This document shows, piece after piece, positions 16,892 to 27,643 of a stretch of 64,000 bases of DNA (position 1 is the first letter of the stretch; every line of letters begins with the position of its first letter). The translations under genes and the position numbers were made by a program. The notes beneath the pieces are model-generated. The model did not search any database. It worked only from the letters and a program-made list of their open reading frames with translations, and had not been told where the DNA came from. This DNA is from Pseudolabrys sp. (GTDB lineage Bacteria > Pseudomonadota > Alphaproteobacteria > Rhizobiales > Xanthobacteraceae): assembly GCA_029980465.1 (NCBI GenBank), contig JARYIJ010000001.1:186001-250000 (forward strand). Reading direction: 5' to 3'.

Positions 16892-17398
16892 TCAGTCCCC
16901 GCCGGCGCGGATCGGCGGCTGGAACGCGAGGCCGGTATCCCAGGGGAAATAAATCCAGGTGTCCTGCGACACTTCGGTGACGAAGGTGTCGACCATCGGC
17001 CGGCCGAGTGGCTTGGCGTAGACCGTGGCAAAATGCGCCTGCGGCAGAATCTGGCGCACCACCTTGGCGGTCTTTCCGGTATCGACGAGGTCGTCGACGA
17101 TCAGCACGCCCCGTCCGCCGGTCGCGACGATGGCCGGCGCGACCTCCTTGATGAGCCTGATCTCGCCCTGGTTCTTGTAGTCGTGATAGCTCGCGACGCA
17201 GACAGTTTCGATCGTGCGCGTGTTGAGCTCGCGCGCGACGATCGCCGCCGGCACCAGCCCGCCGCGCGTGATGCAGACGATGCTGTCGAACGGGCCGGAC
17301 TCATGCAGCCGCCACGCCAGCGCACGGGAGTCGCGATGAAACTGATCCCATGACACGGGAAAAATCTTGTCCGGGCTCGGCGTCCTGCTCTCGTTCAT
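16892..17398 (-). CDS. gpt: Xanthine phosphoribosyltransferase
   Basis: A 168-residue type I phosphoribosyltransferase of the Gpt family. It converts xanthine or guanine plus PRPP to XMP or GMP in purine salvage, often membrane-associated. The PRPP-binding loop is [13 protein letters not shown] (residues 98-110), and the opening [10 protein letters not shown] matches the family. The C-terminal WIYFPWD is the purine-contacting segment. The ATG at 17398 is 11 bases from the stop of the CinA-like gene, suggesting one minus-strand transcript with it. Confidence 0.93.
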   Translation of the reverse strand: MNESRTPSPDKIFPVSWDQFHRDSRALAWRLHESGPFDSIVCITRGGLVPAAIVARELNTRTIETVCVASYHDYKNQGEIRLIKEVAPAIVATGGRGVLIVDDLVDTGKTAKVVRQILPQAHFATVYAKPLGRPMVDTFVTEVSQDTWIYFPWDTGLAFQPPIRAGGD

Positions 17399-17409
17399 CT
17401 CGTCGAATC

Positions 17410-18177
17410 CTATCGCGCGGCCGCCATCTGCGCCCGCACTTTGGCGAGCATGGCTTCCACCGCCTCCTTCGCCGCCGCGATCTTCTGCGGGTCGCGGCCG
17501 CGCACGACGATGTTGGTGTTCGGCCCGCTCTTCTCGTCGAAGAACGGATAGCTGCCGATCATCACGTCCGGATGCGCTTTGGCGACCTCGCCAAGCTCGG
17601 TGCCGACGTCGCCCTCGCGGGCATCGGCGCGGATGGTCTCCGACATCATCTTTGCGCCGGTCTTGAGGTCGGGGGCGACGGCGTCGAGCATCGCCTGCAT
17701 GATCGTGGGCACGCCGGCCATGGTGATGACATTGCCGATCCAGAAGCCCGGCGCGCCGGACACCTTGTTCGGCACCAGCTTGGCGCCGGCGGGAATGCGC
17801 GCCATGCGCTTGCGCGCCTCGTTCATCTCGCCGCCCATCCGGGCGACACGCTCGCCGATGATGCGCAGCGCTTCGGGATGATAATCGATCGTCACGCCGA
17901 ACGCCTTGGCAACGCAGTCGGCAGTGATGTCGTCATGGGTTGGCCCGATGCCGCCGGTGGTGAAAACATAGGTATGGGCCGAGCGCAGCGCGTTGAGCGC
18001 GCCGACAATGGCGTCCTGATCGTCGGCGACGACCCGGACTTCCTTCAGATCGATGCCGATGTTCGTCAGATATTCGGCGATGTAGCCGATGTTCTTGTCC
18101 TTGGTCCGGCCGGACAGGATCTCGTCGCCAATCACCAGAATTGCGGCCGTCACGGTTTGGGGCTGTGATGTCGTCAT
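17410..18177 (-). CDS. Molybdopterin-binding CinA-type protein
   Basis: A 255-residue protein equal to the N-terminal COG1058 part of CinA. The molybdopterin-binding fold is evident (VIGDEILSG, then [11 protein letters not shown] at about residues 72-82). In CinA this domain acts as an ADP-ribose pyrophosphatase linked to NMN recycling; the C-terminal PncC-like deamidase is absent here, as in many alphaproteobacterial single-domain versions. The frame is open to 18237, but [19 protein letters not shown] is the family-type start at 18177. It precedes gpt in the same direction. Confidence 0.88.
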   Translation of the reverse strand: MTTSQPQTVTAAILVIGDEILSGRTKDKNIGYIAEYLTNIGIDLKEVRVVADDQDAIVGALNALRSAHTYVFTTGGIGPTHDDITADCVAKAFGVTIDYHPEALRIIGERVARMGGEMNEARKRMARIPAGAKLVPNKVSGAPGFWIGNVITMAGVPTIMQAMLDAVAPDLKTGAKMMSETIRADAREGDVGTELGEVAKAHPDVMIGSYPFFDEKSGPNTNIVVRGRDPQKIAAAKEAVEAMLAKVRAQMAAAR

Positions 18178-18772
18178 GACGCGCTTCTTGTGGCCGGTTT
18201 GCCGGTGACCGGCAAGCCGCAGGACGGCGAGCTCCACATGTGCTCATGACGCCAGATGAACAGCCGTCCTGCCATGGTCGCAATACCGAATATTATTCGA
18301 TAAATCAAAGACTTGCCTTGAAGCTCCCGGCCCCTCCAGATGGACCGCCTTGAGGGATACCTGACACCCGTTCAGAGACATGCCTGACACTGCTGCCGAG
18401 AGGCAGGGAGGTCGGCGTCAAGCCGGGCTCGCTGCCGCCGTATCACGATGCGCTCAAACCTCGGAGCCAGCTTGCCGCTCGATCTGCCGGCCGTCCGCCG
18501 CGGCATGTTTAACGGGAGTTAAATGACCGGATCGAGCCCGGTGAGCCGTCTATTCAGGACCGTGCGAACGCCGGTTCGGCGCGTTGCGCGCCGCACACAT
18601 GAATACGCCATGGTGGCTGTACCGGTCGGAAAACCGACTTTAATTTTATCAATTTACCTGCAATTAATGGCAATCACGGGTTTGCCAGCAGAATCCCGAG
18701 AAAACAGCGTTTCGCAATCTTTGCCGCCTAGCTTGCCGCCACAACTGAGGGAAGGCGGAAAGGGGCAGGACG
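18178..18772. other. Gene-poor interval upstream of GGDEF-EAL gene
   Basis: No convincing gene is seen in these 595 bases. On the minus strand, the region 18360-18390 reads TGTCAGGCATGTCTCTGAAC and continues with GGGTGTCAGG, which resembles the terminal sequence of some IS481-like elements, but no transposase frame is left. An AT-rich patch at 18635-18670 (TTTAATTTTATCAATT) could hold the promoter of the downstream gene. Short frames on both strands lack ribosome sites. Confidence 0.4.
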
Positions 18773-21040
18773 TTGCAGGCCAATCGCCCGCGCGTATTCG
18801 AGCACCAATACACCAGTTGGGACCGCGCGCGGTTGAGCGTCGTGGTGCCGATCGGTGTTATCGTCGCTGTCGCGATCGTCTGCATCGTTGTCGCCGTGCT
18901 GTCGTCGGCACAGCGCGCGGACGGGCTCGCGAAGCTTCATGAATCGCAACTGCTTCGCCGCGCGCTGAACGATCGCGCCGAACAGGTCCTGCGCCAGGTC
19001 GAAACCGTCGCAACGAGCCAGGCCGCAATCCGAAATATCCGCGTGCAATACGACCCGAAATGGGTCGGCTCGCAGATCGAGAGCCGTCTCCACGATTACT
19101 TCGACCATGACGTCATCATGGTCTTTGACGGGCAGGACAACCTGATCACGTCGTATGCCGGCAACGGAACCGACGATCCTGCCCGAGCCGGCGCCATGAC
19201 GGCTTCGACGCGATCGCTGGTGCGCTACCTGCACGGCCGAGACGATACGCCCCCCAACATCATCAAGATCGACCATCAGCCAGCGGCCCGGGACAGCATG
19301 CCCACGCGGGCTGCGACAATCGGCGGTTACGCCGGAGAGCCGGCCATCTTCGCCGCCGTTGCCGTTGGACCCATGCCGAATATTGCGCCGGGACTCGACA
19401 ACCGGGCGCCGGTCGTGATGGCAGTCAAGCTGATCGACGACTCCATGCTCGCGAGCATCGGCTCGCAGCTCCGGTTGAAGAACCTTCGCAAACTCGGCAA
19501 TGCTGAACACGCGTCGGCAGCCGACGGCGATCTCAAGCTGACCGGCAGCGGCGGCACGACGCTCGCACGGCTGGTCTGGACACCAAAGCAACCAGGCGCC
19601 GAGATCGTCAATAACGTCTGGCCCTATATCGCCGTGGCCATGGCCGGGTTCGCCCTGCTCGCGGCCTTCGTGCTGCGTTACATGCGCCGCACCGCCGTTG
19701 CCATCGCCGCCGGCGAGACGCGGCTGCGTCACCTCGCGATGCACGATCCGCTCTGCGGCCTGCCGAACCGCATCTTCTTCAGCGAGCGGCTCGAGGCCGT
19801 GATCGACCAGGTCAAGAACGGCAGCTCGACCGCCGCCGTGTTCTACATCGACCTCGACCACTTCAAGGAGGTCAACGACACGCTCGGCCATCCGGTCGGC
19901 GACGAACTAATCCGTAACGTCACGATCCGCCTGTCGCGGGCGCTGCGCGGCGACGACCTCGTCGCGCGGCTGGGCGGCGACGAGTTTGCCGTGATTTCCA
20001 GCACCGGGCCCGATCAGGCCAAGATGCTGCAGATCGCGCAGCGCATTATCACCACGCTGTGCGCGCCCTATTCGATCAGCAAGCAGACCATCGTCATCGG
20101 CGCCTCGATAGGCATCGCCATCGTCGACAAGAACTGCGGCGGCGCTGCCGACGTCATGCGCTACGCCGACATGGCGCTCTATCGCGCCAAGAACGAGGGC
20201 CGCAACCGCGCCTGCGTCTACGACGCGGTGATGGACGCCGACCTCTCGAAACGCAAGATGCTCGAGATCGACCTGCGGCGCTCGATCGAGGCGAACAATC
20301 TCAATCTGCTGTATCAGCCGCTGGTCAACGCCAGTGGCGAGAAAACGATCGGCGTCGAGGCGCTGTGCCGCTGGACTCATCCGACCCTCGGCGAAATCTC
20401 ACCGGCGGAGTTCATTCCGATCGCCGAGCACAGCGGGCTGATCATCGAGCTCGGCGAATGGGTGTTGCGCCGCGCCTGTGTCGATGGCCTGGCATGGTCC
20501 GGCATCTCCGTTGCCGTCAACGTCTCCGCCCTGCAGTTCCGCCGCACGGACTTCGTCGACATGGTCGAGCGCGTGCTCGACGAGACCAAGTTCGACCCGT
20601 CGCGCCTCGAACTCGAGGTCACCGAAAGCACGCTGATCGGCAATGTCGAAATCGCCGAGGCAGCGATGCGCCGCCTCAAGGCGCTCGGCGTACGGCTCGC
20701 GCTCGACGACTTCGGTACCGGTTATTCGAGCCTGATGTATCTGCGCCGCTTCCCGTTCGACAAGCTCAAGATCGACCGCAGCTTCGTCATCGCGATCGAG
20801 AAGGCCACAGAGGCTGCCGCTATCGTGCACGCCATCGTCAGCCTCGGCCGCGGTCTCGGCATGAAGGTGACTGCCGAAGGCGTCGAAACCGCGGACCAGC
20901 AACTGTTCCTGCGGGCCGCCGGCGTTCATTCGATGCAGGGCTATCGGTTTGGCCGCGCCGTATCCACCGCCGAGATCACGGCGCGCATCGCATCGGCCAA
21001 CGCGCATCGCCGCAGCGAGCCGACTGCGCTCGCCGGCTAA
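18773..21040 (+). CDS. GGDEF-EAL cyclic-di-GMP protein with periplasmic sensor
   Basis: A 755-residue two-domain c-di-GMP enzyme. TM helix 1 is at about residues 21-45 and TM2 at about 282-305; the ~235 residues between are periplasmic and look like a CHASE4-type sensor. The diguanylate cyclase domain has an intact GGDEF (401-405). The phosphodiesterase domain has EAL (529-531), with the downstream acidic motifs DDFGTGYSS and the conserved TAEGVET. Both activities are therefore possible. The I-site RxxD is not obvious (five residues before GGDEF are DDLVARL). The start is TTG at 18773 with AGGGGCAGGA upstream. Confidence 0.92.
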   Translation: MQANRPRVFEHQYTSWDRARLSVVVPIGVIVAVAIVCIVVAVLSSAQRADGLAKLHESQLLRRALNDRAEQVLRQVETVATSQAAIRNIRVQYDPKWVGSQIESRLHDYFDHDVIMVFDGQDNLITSYAGNGTDDPARAGAMTASTRSLVRYLHGRDDTPPNIIKIDHQPAARDSMPTRAATIGGYAGEPAIFAAVAVGPMPNIAPGLDNRAPVVMAVKLIDDSMLASIGSQLRLKNLRKLGNAEHASAADGDLKLTGSGGTTLARLVWTPKQPGAEIVNNVWPYIAVAMAGFALLAAFVLRYMRRTAVAIAAGETRLRHLAMHDPLCGLPNRIFFSERLEAVIDQVKNGSSTAAVFYIDLDHFKEVNDTLGHPVGDELIRNVTIRLSRALRGDDLVARLGGDEFAVISSTGPDQAKMLQIAQRIITTLCAPYSISKQTIVIGASIGIAIVDKNCGGAADVMRYADMALYRAKNEGRNRACVYDAVMDADLSKRKMLEIDLRRSIEANNLNLLYQPLVNASGEKTIGVEALCRWTHPTLGEISPAEFIPIAEHSGLIIELGEWVLRRACVDGLAWSGISVAVNVSALQFRRTDFVDMVERVLDETKFDPSRLELEVTESTLIGNVEIAEAAMRRLKALGVRLALDDFGTGYSSLMYLRRFPFDKLKIDRSFVIAIEKATEAAAIVHAIVSLGRGLGMKVTAEGVETADQQLFLRAAGVHSMQGYRFGRAVSTAEITARIASANAHRRSEPTALAG

Positions 21041-21180
21041 CGCCCGCCCGTTCAAAAAGAATCTCGACGCTCGACGCAAGCTCGATCGATGCCGGCCCGC
21101 GCAGCCGTCATTGTTCCGGCAGGGATGGCGCGTGACAGACTTTATGATATTGGCGAGCGACACCAACGGAGGGCCGTTCC

Positions 21181-21945
21181 ATGGCTGGGTCACTGAAGGT
21201 CGCTATCGTCACAGGCGCGGGCACGGGTGTCGGCCGAGCCGCCGCGCTCAATCTGATGAAGACCGGCTTTACGGTTGTCCTGGTCGGACGCCGCAAGGAG
21301 AAGCTCGACGACGTCGCCAAGGAAGGGGCGGCCGCCGGCGGCAAGAGTCTCGCATTTCCTGCGGATCTGAAAGATCCGGCTGCGATCAAGGCGCTTTTTG
21401 CCAAGGTAAAACAGGAATTTGGCCGCCTTGACGTGCTGTTCAACAATGCCGGCATGGGCGCGCCGGCGGTGCCGCTCGAGGATTTACCGGCCGAAAAGTG
21501 GCGCGAGGTCGTCGATGTGAACCTCACCGCGCCGTTCCTGTGCGCGCAGGAAGCCTTCCGCATCATGAAAGATCAGAAGCCGCAGGGCGGCCGCATCATC
21601 AACAACGGCTCGATCTCGGCACACACGCCGCGGCCGCTCAGCGTCGCCTATACCTCGACCAAGCACGCCATCACCGGCCTGACAAAATCACTGTCGCTCG
21701 ATGGCCGCGTCTATAACATCGCGGCGGGCCAGATCGACATCGGCAATGCCGCGACGCCGATGACGGAACGCATGGTTCAAGGCGAAGGCGTGCTGCAGCC
21801 GGACGGCCACAAGATGATCGAGCCGCGCATGGACGCCGATCATGTCGGCCAGGCGGTCGCCTACATGGCCGGTCTGCCGCTCGAATCGAATGTTCTGTTC
21901 ATGACGGTGATGGCGACGAAAATGCCGTTCGTCGGCCGCGGTTAG
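21181..21945 (+). CDS. Short-chain dehydrogenase/reductase
   Basis: A 254-residue classical SDR. The NAD(P) motif is TGAGTGVG (residues 11-18), followed by VGRRKEKL, where the Arg pair suggests NADP(H). NNAG is at about 88-91. The catalytic set Ser (NNGSIS), Tyr and Lys (YTSTK) is complete. Substrate is unknown. The ATG at 21181 has CGGAGGG upstream. The next gene starts 12 bases after the stop, so they may be co-transcribed. Confidence 0.9.
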   Translation: MAGSLKVAIVTGAGTGVGRAAALNLMKTGFTVVLVGRRKEKLDDVAKEGAAAGGKSLAFPADLKDPAAIKALFAKVKQEFGRLDVLFNNAGMGAPAVPLEDLPAEKWREVVDVNLTAPFLCAQEAFRIMKDQKPQGGRIINNGSISAHTPRPLSVAYTSTKHAITGLTKSLSLDGRVYNIAAGQIDIGNAATPMTERMVQGEGVLQPDGHKMIEPRMDADHVGQAVAYMAGLPLESNVLFMTVMATKMPFVGRG

Positions 21946-21957
21946 CCGGCCAACATC

Positions 21958-22503
21958 ATGGACGCGCTGCACGAGTGGCACGAGTTCTATTTCATGCTCG
22001 GCAGCTCGTCGGCTGCGCTGGTGGCCTTGTTGTTTGTCGCGATTTCGATCGGTGTCGGCTTTTACACCGATCGAAATATCGCGGCGACGCGGACGTTCGT
22101 CAGCCCCGTCGTGATCCATTTCACGACGATTCTGTTCGTCGCCGCGATTGCGCTGACCCCGGACCACGCGGCGCCGCTGTCGATTCCCGCGCTCGGCGTC
22201 ATTGGCATCGCCGGCTGCTGTGTCAGCCTCGTGACGACGAGTCATGTCTTCGACTTCAGGACGCAAGGCGAAATCACGCGGTTCGATCACTTCGCCTATG
22301 GATTGCTCCCGGCAATGGCCTATGTCGGATTTACGGCATCCGCCATTCTGCTGTGGACGCGGTGGGTTTGGGCGCCGGAGCTTCTGGCCGTGTCGGTGCT
22401 CATGCTTCTTCTGGTCAACATCCGCAACGCATGGGACCTGATGCTGTCTGTCGTGCGCCGTCAGGGCCGGCGCGAAACGGAAAAGCGCAAGAAAGCCAAT
22501 TAG
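21958..22503 (+). CDS. Integral membrane protein, four helices
   Basis: A 181-residue membrane protein of unknown function. Hydrophobic helices lie at about residues 10-32, 55-75, 77-98 and 115-150 (the last region may contain two). The C terminus is strongly basic (RRQGRRETEKRKKA), expected to be cytoplasmic. No transporter or enzyme motif is seen. Its stop overlaps the stop of the convergent cyclophilin-like gene by four bases, and its start follows the SDR gene closely. Confidence 0.78.
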   Translation: MDALHEWHEFYFMLGSSSAALVALLFVAISIGVGFYTDRNIAATRTFVSPVVIHFTTILFVAAIALTPDHAAPLSIPALGVIGIAGCCVSLVTTSHVFDFRTQGEITRFDHFAYGLLPAMAYVGFTASAILLWTRWVWAPELLAVSVLMLLLVNIRNAWDLMLSVVRRQGRRETEKRKKAN

Positions 22504-22874
22504 CCGACGAGACTGACCACGACTTTGGTCCCAGCCCTGACCTTGCCGAGCGCCTTCACGCTGCCGACGGCCTTGGCGAAGATGTTGCACGGGCTGGCGA
22601 GACGCGTTTCATCGCCCTGGCTGATTGGAGTCCGCCCGAAGCCGATGGCAATCGCCGGACCCTGCGGCCAGTAGGCGATTTCGCCGGGCGTCACCACGGC
22701 GCGGGCATCCGCTTCACGCGGGACATTGAGCGGAATATCGAAATAGACTTCCTCGCCCCACGTCAGAACCGACGATGTGACGGGCAAGATTTCGGCGACC
22801 GCTTTCGCCGTCGGCGTGTCGAGCAGTTCGGCGTCAAGCATCAGATCGCCAAACGAGAACCGAATTCGCGGCAT
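22500..22874 (-). CDS. Cyclophilin-like fold protein
   Basis: A 124-residue protein of the TM1367-like cyclophilin-fold group. The family pattern appears as WGEEVYFDIP in the first half, then GEIAYWPQGPAIAIGFGRTP, and the C-terminal NIFAKAVGSV. Proline isomerase activity has not been established for this group and the classical cyclophilin active-site Arg/Phe pattern is not evident. It is a single minus-strand gene facing the membrane protein gene. Confidence 0.8.
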   Translation of the reverse strand: MPRIRFSFGDLMLDAELLDTPTAKAVAEILPVTSSVLTWGEEVYFDIPLNVPREADARAVVTPGEIAYWPQGPAIAIGFGRTPISQGDETRLASPCNIFAKAVGSVKALGKVRAGTKVVVSLVG

Positions 22875-22916
22875 GAGTCCCTCGTGACAAGATATCGCCC
22901 TGCATTTGGCATTGTG

Positions 22917-23528
22917 ATGAACCCCGGAACGATAACAAGCATGCGACGTCCCGGTTTCAACATGTGGCTGGCCGCCTTGGCCATGATGGCCGCGCTGCCT
23001 TGCGCCGTCTCAGCGCAGGCGAAGACGATCCGCATCGTCGCATTCGGTGACAGCGCGACCTATGGCTATCTGGTCGCGCATAACGATGCGTTTTCGGCCC
23101 AGCTTCAGCGCGCGCTACGCGCCAAAGGCTACGATGTGACTGTCGCCAACAAGGGCATGAATGGCGATACCACGGCCGGCGCCCTGCGCCGCTTCGATGA
23201 CGCCATCGGTCCCGGCACGGATATCGCCATCGTCGAATTCGGCACCAACGACCTGCGTTTGCGCGTGCCGCGCCAGCGCATCGACGCCAATCTGTCGGCG
23301 ATCATCAGGAGCCTGAAGGCGCGCCGCATCGAGGTGATCATCGCCGGGCTCGGCAGTCTCGACCTGTCAGCCGTCGCCAGAGCGAATGGCGTGGCATACG
23401 CACAATGGACATTGCCGCCCGGCCGGTACCACGCCCGCGACCACGCGCATTTCAACGCGAACGGCTACCGCATCATCGTTTCGCGAATGATGCCGCTCGT
23501 CGAAGCGGCGATCGCACGCCGCCGCTAA
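22917..23528 (+). CDS. Exported SGNH/GDSL hydrolase (TesA-like)
   Basis: A 203-residue esterase/lipase-type hydrolase. A signal peptide covers roughly residues 9-34 (RRPGFNMWLAALAMM...AVSAQA). Block I is FGDSATYGY with Ser46 as nucleophile, block II GMNGDTTAG supplies Gly, block III is FGTNDLR (Asn) and block V is DHAHFN (Asp/His). It is shorter than many TesA proteins but complete. Two in-frame ATGs (22917 and 22941) both leave a signal peptide and neither has a good ribosome site, so the start is uncertain. It runs opposite to the cyclophilin-like gene, 43 bases away. Confidence 0.87.
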   Translation: MNPGTITSMRRPGFNMWLAALAMMAALPCAVSAQAKTIRIVAFGDSATYGYLVAHNDAFSAQLQRALRAKGYDVTVANKGMNGDTTAGALRRFDDAIGPGTDIAIVEFGTNDLRLRVPRQRIDANLSAIIRSLKARRIEVIIAGLGSLDLSAVARANGVAYAQWTLPPGRYHARDHAHFNANGYRIIVSRMMPLVEAAIARRR

Positions 23529-23539
23529 ACCTCAAACGG

Positions 23540-23809
23540 TCAGTGCAGCCGGAACACGCCGCCGACGGCGCGAAATTCCGCGGGCTTGATCAGCTTCTGG
23601 TGTGCGACCTCGATGGAGTGCAGCGGACCTTCCAGTTCGTCTTCCCAGAACCTTAGAAACTTCGACAATTCGGGAAATTCGGGAAACAGGTCGTAGGCCT
23701 GCCAGACGTAGCTTTGCAGCAGCCAGCGATGATCGGGGCGGCGATACAGGATGTGCGCGGTCGTCAGTCCGAAGCCGTTGATCTGCTTTTCGAAATCCGT
23801 CGAAACCAT
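23540..23809 (-). CDS. usg: Usg family protein
   Basis: An 89-residue protein matching Usg, first noted as the gene upstream of trpF in Caulobacter. Conserved blocks are GLTTAHILYR, PDHRWLLQSYVWQ, FPEFPEL, EGPLHSIEVAHQKLI and the terminal GGVFRLH. Its function is unknown. Here it is not next to trp genes. Two adjacent ATGs occur (23812 and 23809); GGAGG ends two bases before the first and five before the second, so I prefer 23809. Confidence 0.88.
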   Translation of the reverse strand: MVSTDFEKQINGFGLTTAHILYRRPDHRWLLQSYVWQAYDLFPEFPELSKFLRFWEDELEGPLHSIEVAHQKLIKPAEFRAVGGVFRLH

Positions 23810-24044
23810 CATGCCCTCCGTGAATCGGACAGTCAGTTTCCAGTCTTGGCTCCGGGCATTTCAAGCCAAAACATTGAACAAACTGTTTAAAATCAATGCG
23901 TTAGCAGCAGTGTACCAGCGCGGCTAACAGTTGCCCGCGTGTTGCGGCAGAGACTTAACGGGATAATCCGGACGGCCGTTCCGACCCTCGATAATCCTTT
24001 GAAAGAAAGAAAGAATTTCTCGCATTAACTAAATTTTTCAATTA

Positions 24045-24071
24045 TTGGCACTCCCCCTATTTGAGTGCTAA
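24045..24071 (+). promoter_or_regulatory. CIRCE operator of groESL
   Basis: TTGGCACTC (24045-24053), nine spacer bases, then GAGTGCTAA (24063-24071). The right arm matches the CIRCE consensus exactly and the left differs at one base (G for A). CIRCE is bound by the HrcA repressor, whose gene is not in the window. It lies 121 bases before the groES ATG, leaving a leader of about 100 bases. The AT-rich stretch 23996-24045 upstream probably holds the promoter. Confidence 0.93.
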
Positions 24072-24192
24072 AAAATTTCTGCTGGCCCCTTGCGGGCCAA
24101 AAAGCCGCCACCCATGTCGCGGCACAGAAGCCGGATGGGGAACCAGCCGGCTTCCTGTTCAATCAATTCGAAGCAAGCTTCAGGAGGATCAC

Positions 24193-24510
24193 ATGAAGTT
24201 TCGTCCGCTTCACGACCGCGTCGTCGTCAAGCGCATCGATGCCGAGGAGAAGACCGCCGGCGGCATCATCATCCCCGACACCGCCAAGGAAAAACCGTCC
24301 CAGGGTGAGATCGTCGCCGTCGGCCCCGGTGGCCGCGACGAGTCGGGCAAGCTGATCCCGATCGACCTCAAGGTCGGCGATACCGTTCTGTTCGGCAAAT
24401 GGTCGGGCACCGAAGTGAAGATCGACGGCCAGGATCTCCTGATCATGAAGGAGTCCGACGTGATGGGCGTCATCGAGGGCGGCTCGGCCGCCAAGAAGAA
24501 GGCCGCTTAA
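24193..24510 (+). CDS. groES: Co-chaperonin GroES
   Basis: A 105-residue GroES that caps GroEL in protein folding. The family opening [14 protein letters not shown], the mobile loop around residues 17-33 ([17 protein letters not shown]), and the dome GPGGRDESG are present. It ends in a Lys/Ala tail (AAKKKAA). The ATG at 24193 has CAGGAGGAT upstream; the frame is open to 24061 but that is the leader after CIRCE. groEL follows after 34 bases. Heat control through HrcA/CIRCE is inferred from the operator. Confidence 0.97.
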   Translation: MKFRPLHDRVVVKRIDAEEKTAGGIIIPDTAKEKPSQGEIVAVGPGGRDESGKLIPIDLKVGDTVLFGKWSGTEVKIDGQDLLIMKESDVMGVIEGGSAAKKKAA

Positions 24511-24526
24511 GGCCTTCATTTTTTGA

Positions 24527-26176
<1,650 letters not shown>

Positions 26177-26245
26177 GCGCTGCGCCGTTCCGGCCGCAGT
26201 GCAACGCCAAGCGATGCACTGCGGATCGGGGGTCCGCCAAACATG

Positions 26246-26274
26246 AAAAGGGCCGCGCAAGCGGCCCTTTTTTA
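26246..26274 (+). terminator. Rho-independent terminator of groESL
   Basis: AAAAGGGCCGC (26246-26256) pairs with GCGGCCCTTTT around the loop GCAA, followed by more T residues to 26273. It is a textbook hairpin, 70 bases after groEL. Because it is flanked by A residues on the left, it can also serve the convergent gene at 26294. Confidence 0.9.
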
Positions 26275-26293
26275 TTCGCGACGATCAGTTGTT

Positions 26294-26635
26294 TCAGGTG
26301 AGGACGTCGAGCAACGATGTCTGCATTTTGTCGTCTGCTTCGAGGACGCGCGCATTGGCCTTGAAAGCGGCTTGCGCTAGCAGTATTTGCGTCAGCTCTT
26401 GCGCGAGAGCGACACTGGACGGCGCGGCCGCCTGCCCGGCGACGATGGTTGAGACTTGCGATAGCGCAGGCACGATAGTCGTCGCCGTGCCGCCGTCCGC
26501 CAACGACACCTGCTCGACCCGGTGCGGCGTATAGCCGGGCGTCGACACATTGGCGATATCGGCCGCAGCCACGCTCAACCGCTGCGCGGCGGCATTCAAT
26601 CCCGATCGTGAAATGGACGATACTCGGCTCATCAT
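26294..26635 (-). CDS. Orphan flagellar rod-like protein
   Basis: A 113-residue protein resembling the flagellar basal-body rod family (FlgB/FlgC/FlgG). The N terminus shows the rod signature pattern SGLNAAAQRLSVAAADIANVSTPGYTP (here broken: S-G-L-N-A-A...N-V-S-T-P-G-Y). The C terminus shows A-L-A-Q-E-L-T...A-F-K-A-N-A-R-V-L-E, the conserved rod C-terminal helix. FlgC is about 135-140 residues, so this is short. No other flagellar genes are near. It might be a degenerate paralogue or a rod-like protein used elsewhere. Two adjacent ATGs (26635, 26632) are possible; AAGAGG lies upstream. Confidence 0.75.
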   Translation of the reverse strand: MMSRVSSISRSGLNAAAQRLSVAAADIANVSTPGYTPHRVEQVSLADGGTATTIVPALSQVSTIVAGQAAAPSSVALAQELTQILLAQAAFKANARVLEADDKMQTSLLDVLT

Positions 26636-26836
26636 GGCCTCTTGGCGGCCATTGGATACACGGTCTGCCGAAACACAGTGTTGCGCCGCAGGGTCGTATT
26701 CTGGCGTCGGGACTCACCTGCCATTAACCAGACACGCCCGCCACGCGGCCTCCCCTGCCATGCCGGCCTGTCACGCCGACCCTGAATTCGTCGTAATCGG
26801 GTCGCATTTGGCGCGACCCGCTTCTAAACTCCCTCC

Positions 26837-27643
26837 ATGGCAGCATCAAAAAGCGGCCGGATTTATTCCGGCATCGGCGGCTGGACCTATGAGCCCTGGC
26901 GCGGCGTTTTTTATCCCAAGGGCCTCCCCCATTCGCAGGAGCTCAAATACGCCGGCAGCCGCCTGACCTCGATCGAGGTCAACGGCACCTTCTACGGCAC
27001 CATGAAGCCGGCCTCGTTCCGCAAATGGGCGAGCGAGGTTCCCGACGGTTTTGTGTTCTCGCTCAAGGGGCCGCGTTTTGCCGTCAACCGGCGGGTGCTC
27101 AGCGAGGCGGGCGACTCGATCAAGCGCTTCCTCGGCTCCGGCGTCACCGAGCTTGGGCCAAAGCTCGGCCCCTTGCTCTGGCAATTCGCGCCCTACAAGA
27201 AATTCGACGAGGCGGACTTCGGCAGCTTCCTTGAGCTGCTGCCGCAGACCTATGACGGCCATGCGTTGCGTCACGTCGTCGAGGTGCGGCACGACAGCTT
27301 CAAGGTTCCCGCCTTCATCGCGCTGCTGCGCAAATTCGACATCGCGGTCGTGTTCGCCGAGCACGAGACCTATCCCGCGATTGCCGACGTCACAACGGAC
27401 TTCGTCTATGCCCGCCTTCAGAAAGGCGACGAGAAGCTCAAGACGGGGTATCCGCCCAAGGCGCTCGATGCCTGGGCGAAACGCGCCAAGACCTGGGCCG
27501 CGGGCGGTAGTCCGGCGGACCTGCCCCGCGTCGACAAGACAGCGCCCCCGAAAAATCCGCGCGACGTCTTCATTTATTTCATCCACGAAGCCAAGGTTTG
27601 CGCACCGGCAGCGGCGATGGCGCTGATTGAACGGCTGACATGA
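26837..27643 (+). CDS. DUF72 (YecE-like) protein
   Basis: A 268-residue protein of the DUF72 family, a TIM-barrel-like fold of unknown function. Family marks are the N-terminal GIGGWTYEPWRGVFYP, the stretch VEVNGTFYG, FSLKGPR, LGPLLWQF and the C-terminal DVFIYF. Its stop overlaps the next start by four bases (ATGA), and that gene in turn overlaps a DUF488 gene the same way, giving a tightly coupled three-gene cassette. DUF72 and DUF488 proteins have both been speculated to act in nucleic-acid or metabolite repair, but I know of no established activity. Confidence 0.88.
   Translation: MAASKSGRIYSGIGGWTYEPWRGVFYPKGLPHSQELKYAGSRLTSIEVNGTFYGTMKPASFRKWASEVPDGFVFSLKGPRFAVNRRVLSEAGDSIKRFLGSGVTELGPKLGPLLWQFAPYKKFDEADFGSFLELLPQTYDGHALRHVVEVRHDSFKVPAFIALLRKFDIAVVFAEHETYPAIADVTTDFVYARLQKGDEKLKTGYPPKALDAWAKRAKTWAAGGSPADLPRVDKTAPPKNPRDVFIYFIHEAKVCAPAAAMALIERLT

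Noticed and set aside
18523..18942. A 139-codon frame before and across the GGDEF-EAL start
   Set aside because: No ribosome site and no protein-like features; it overlaps the start of the supported gene.
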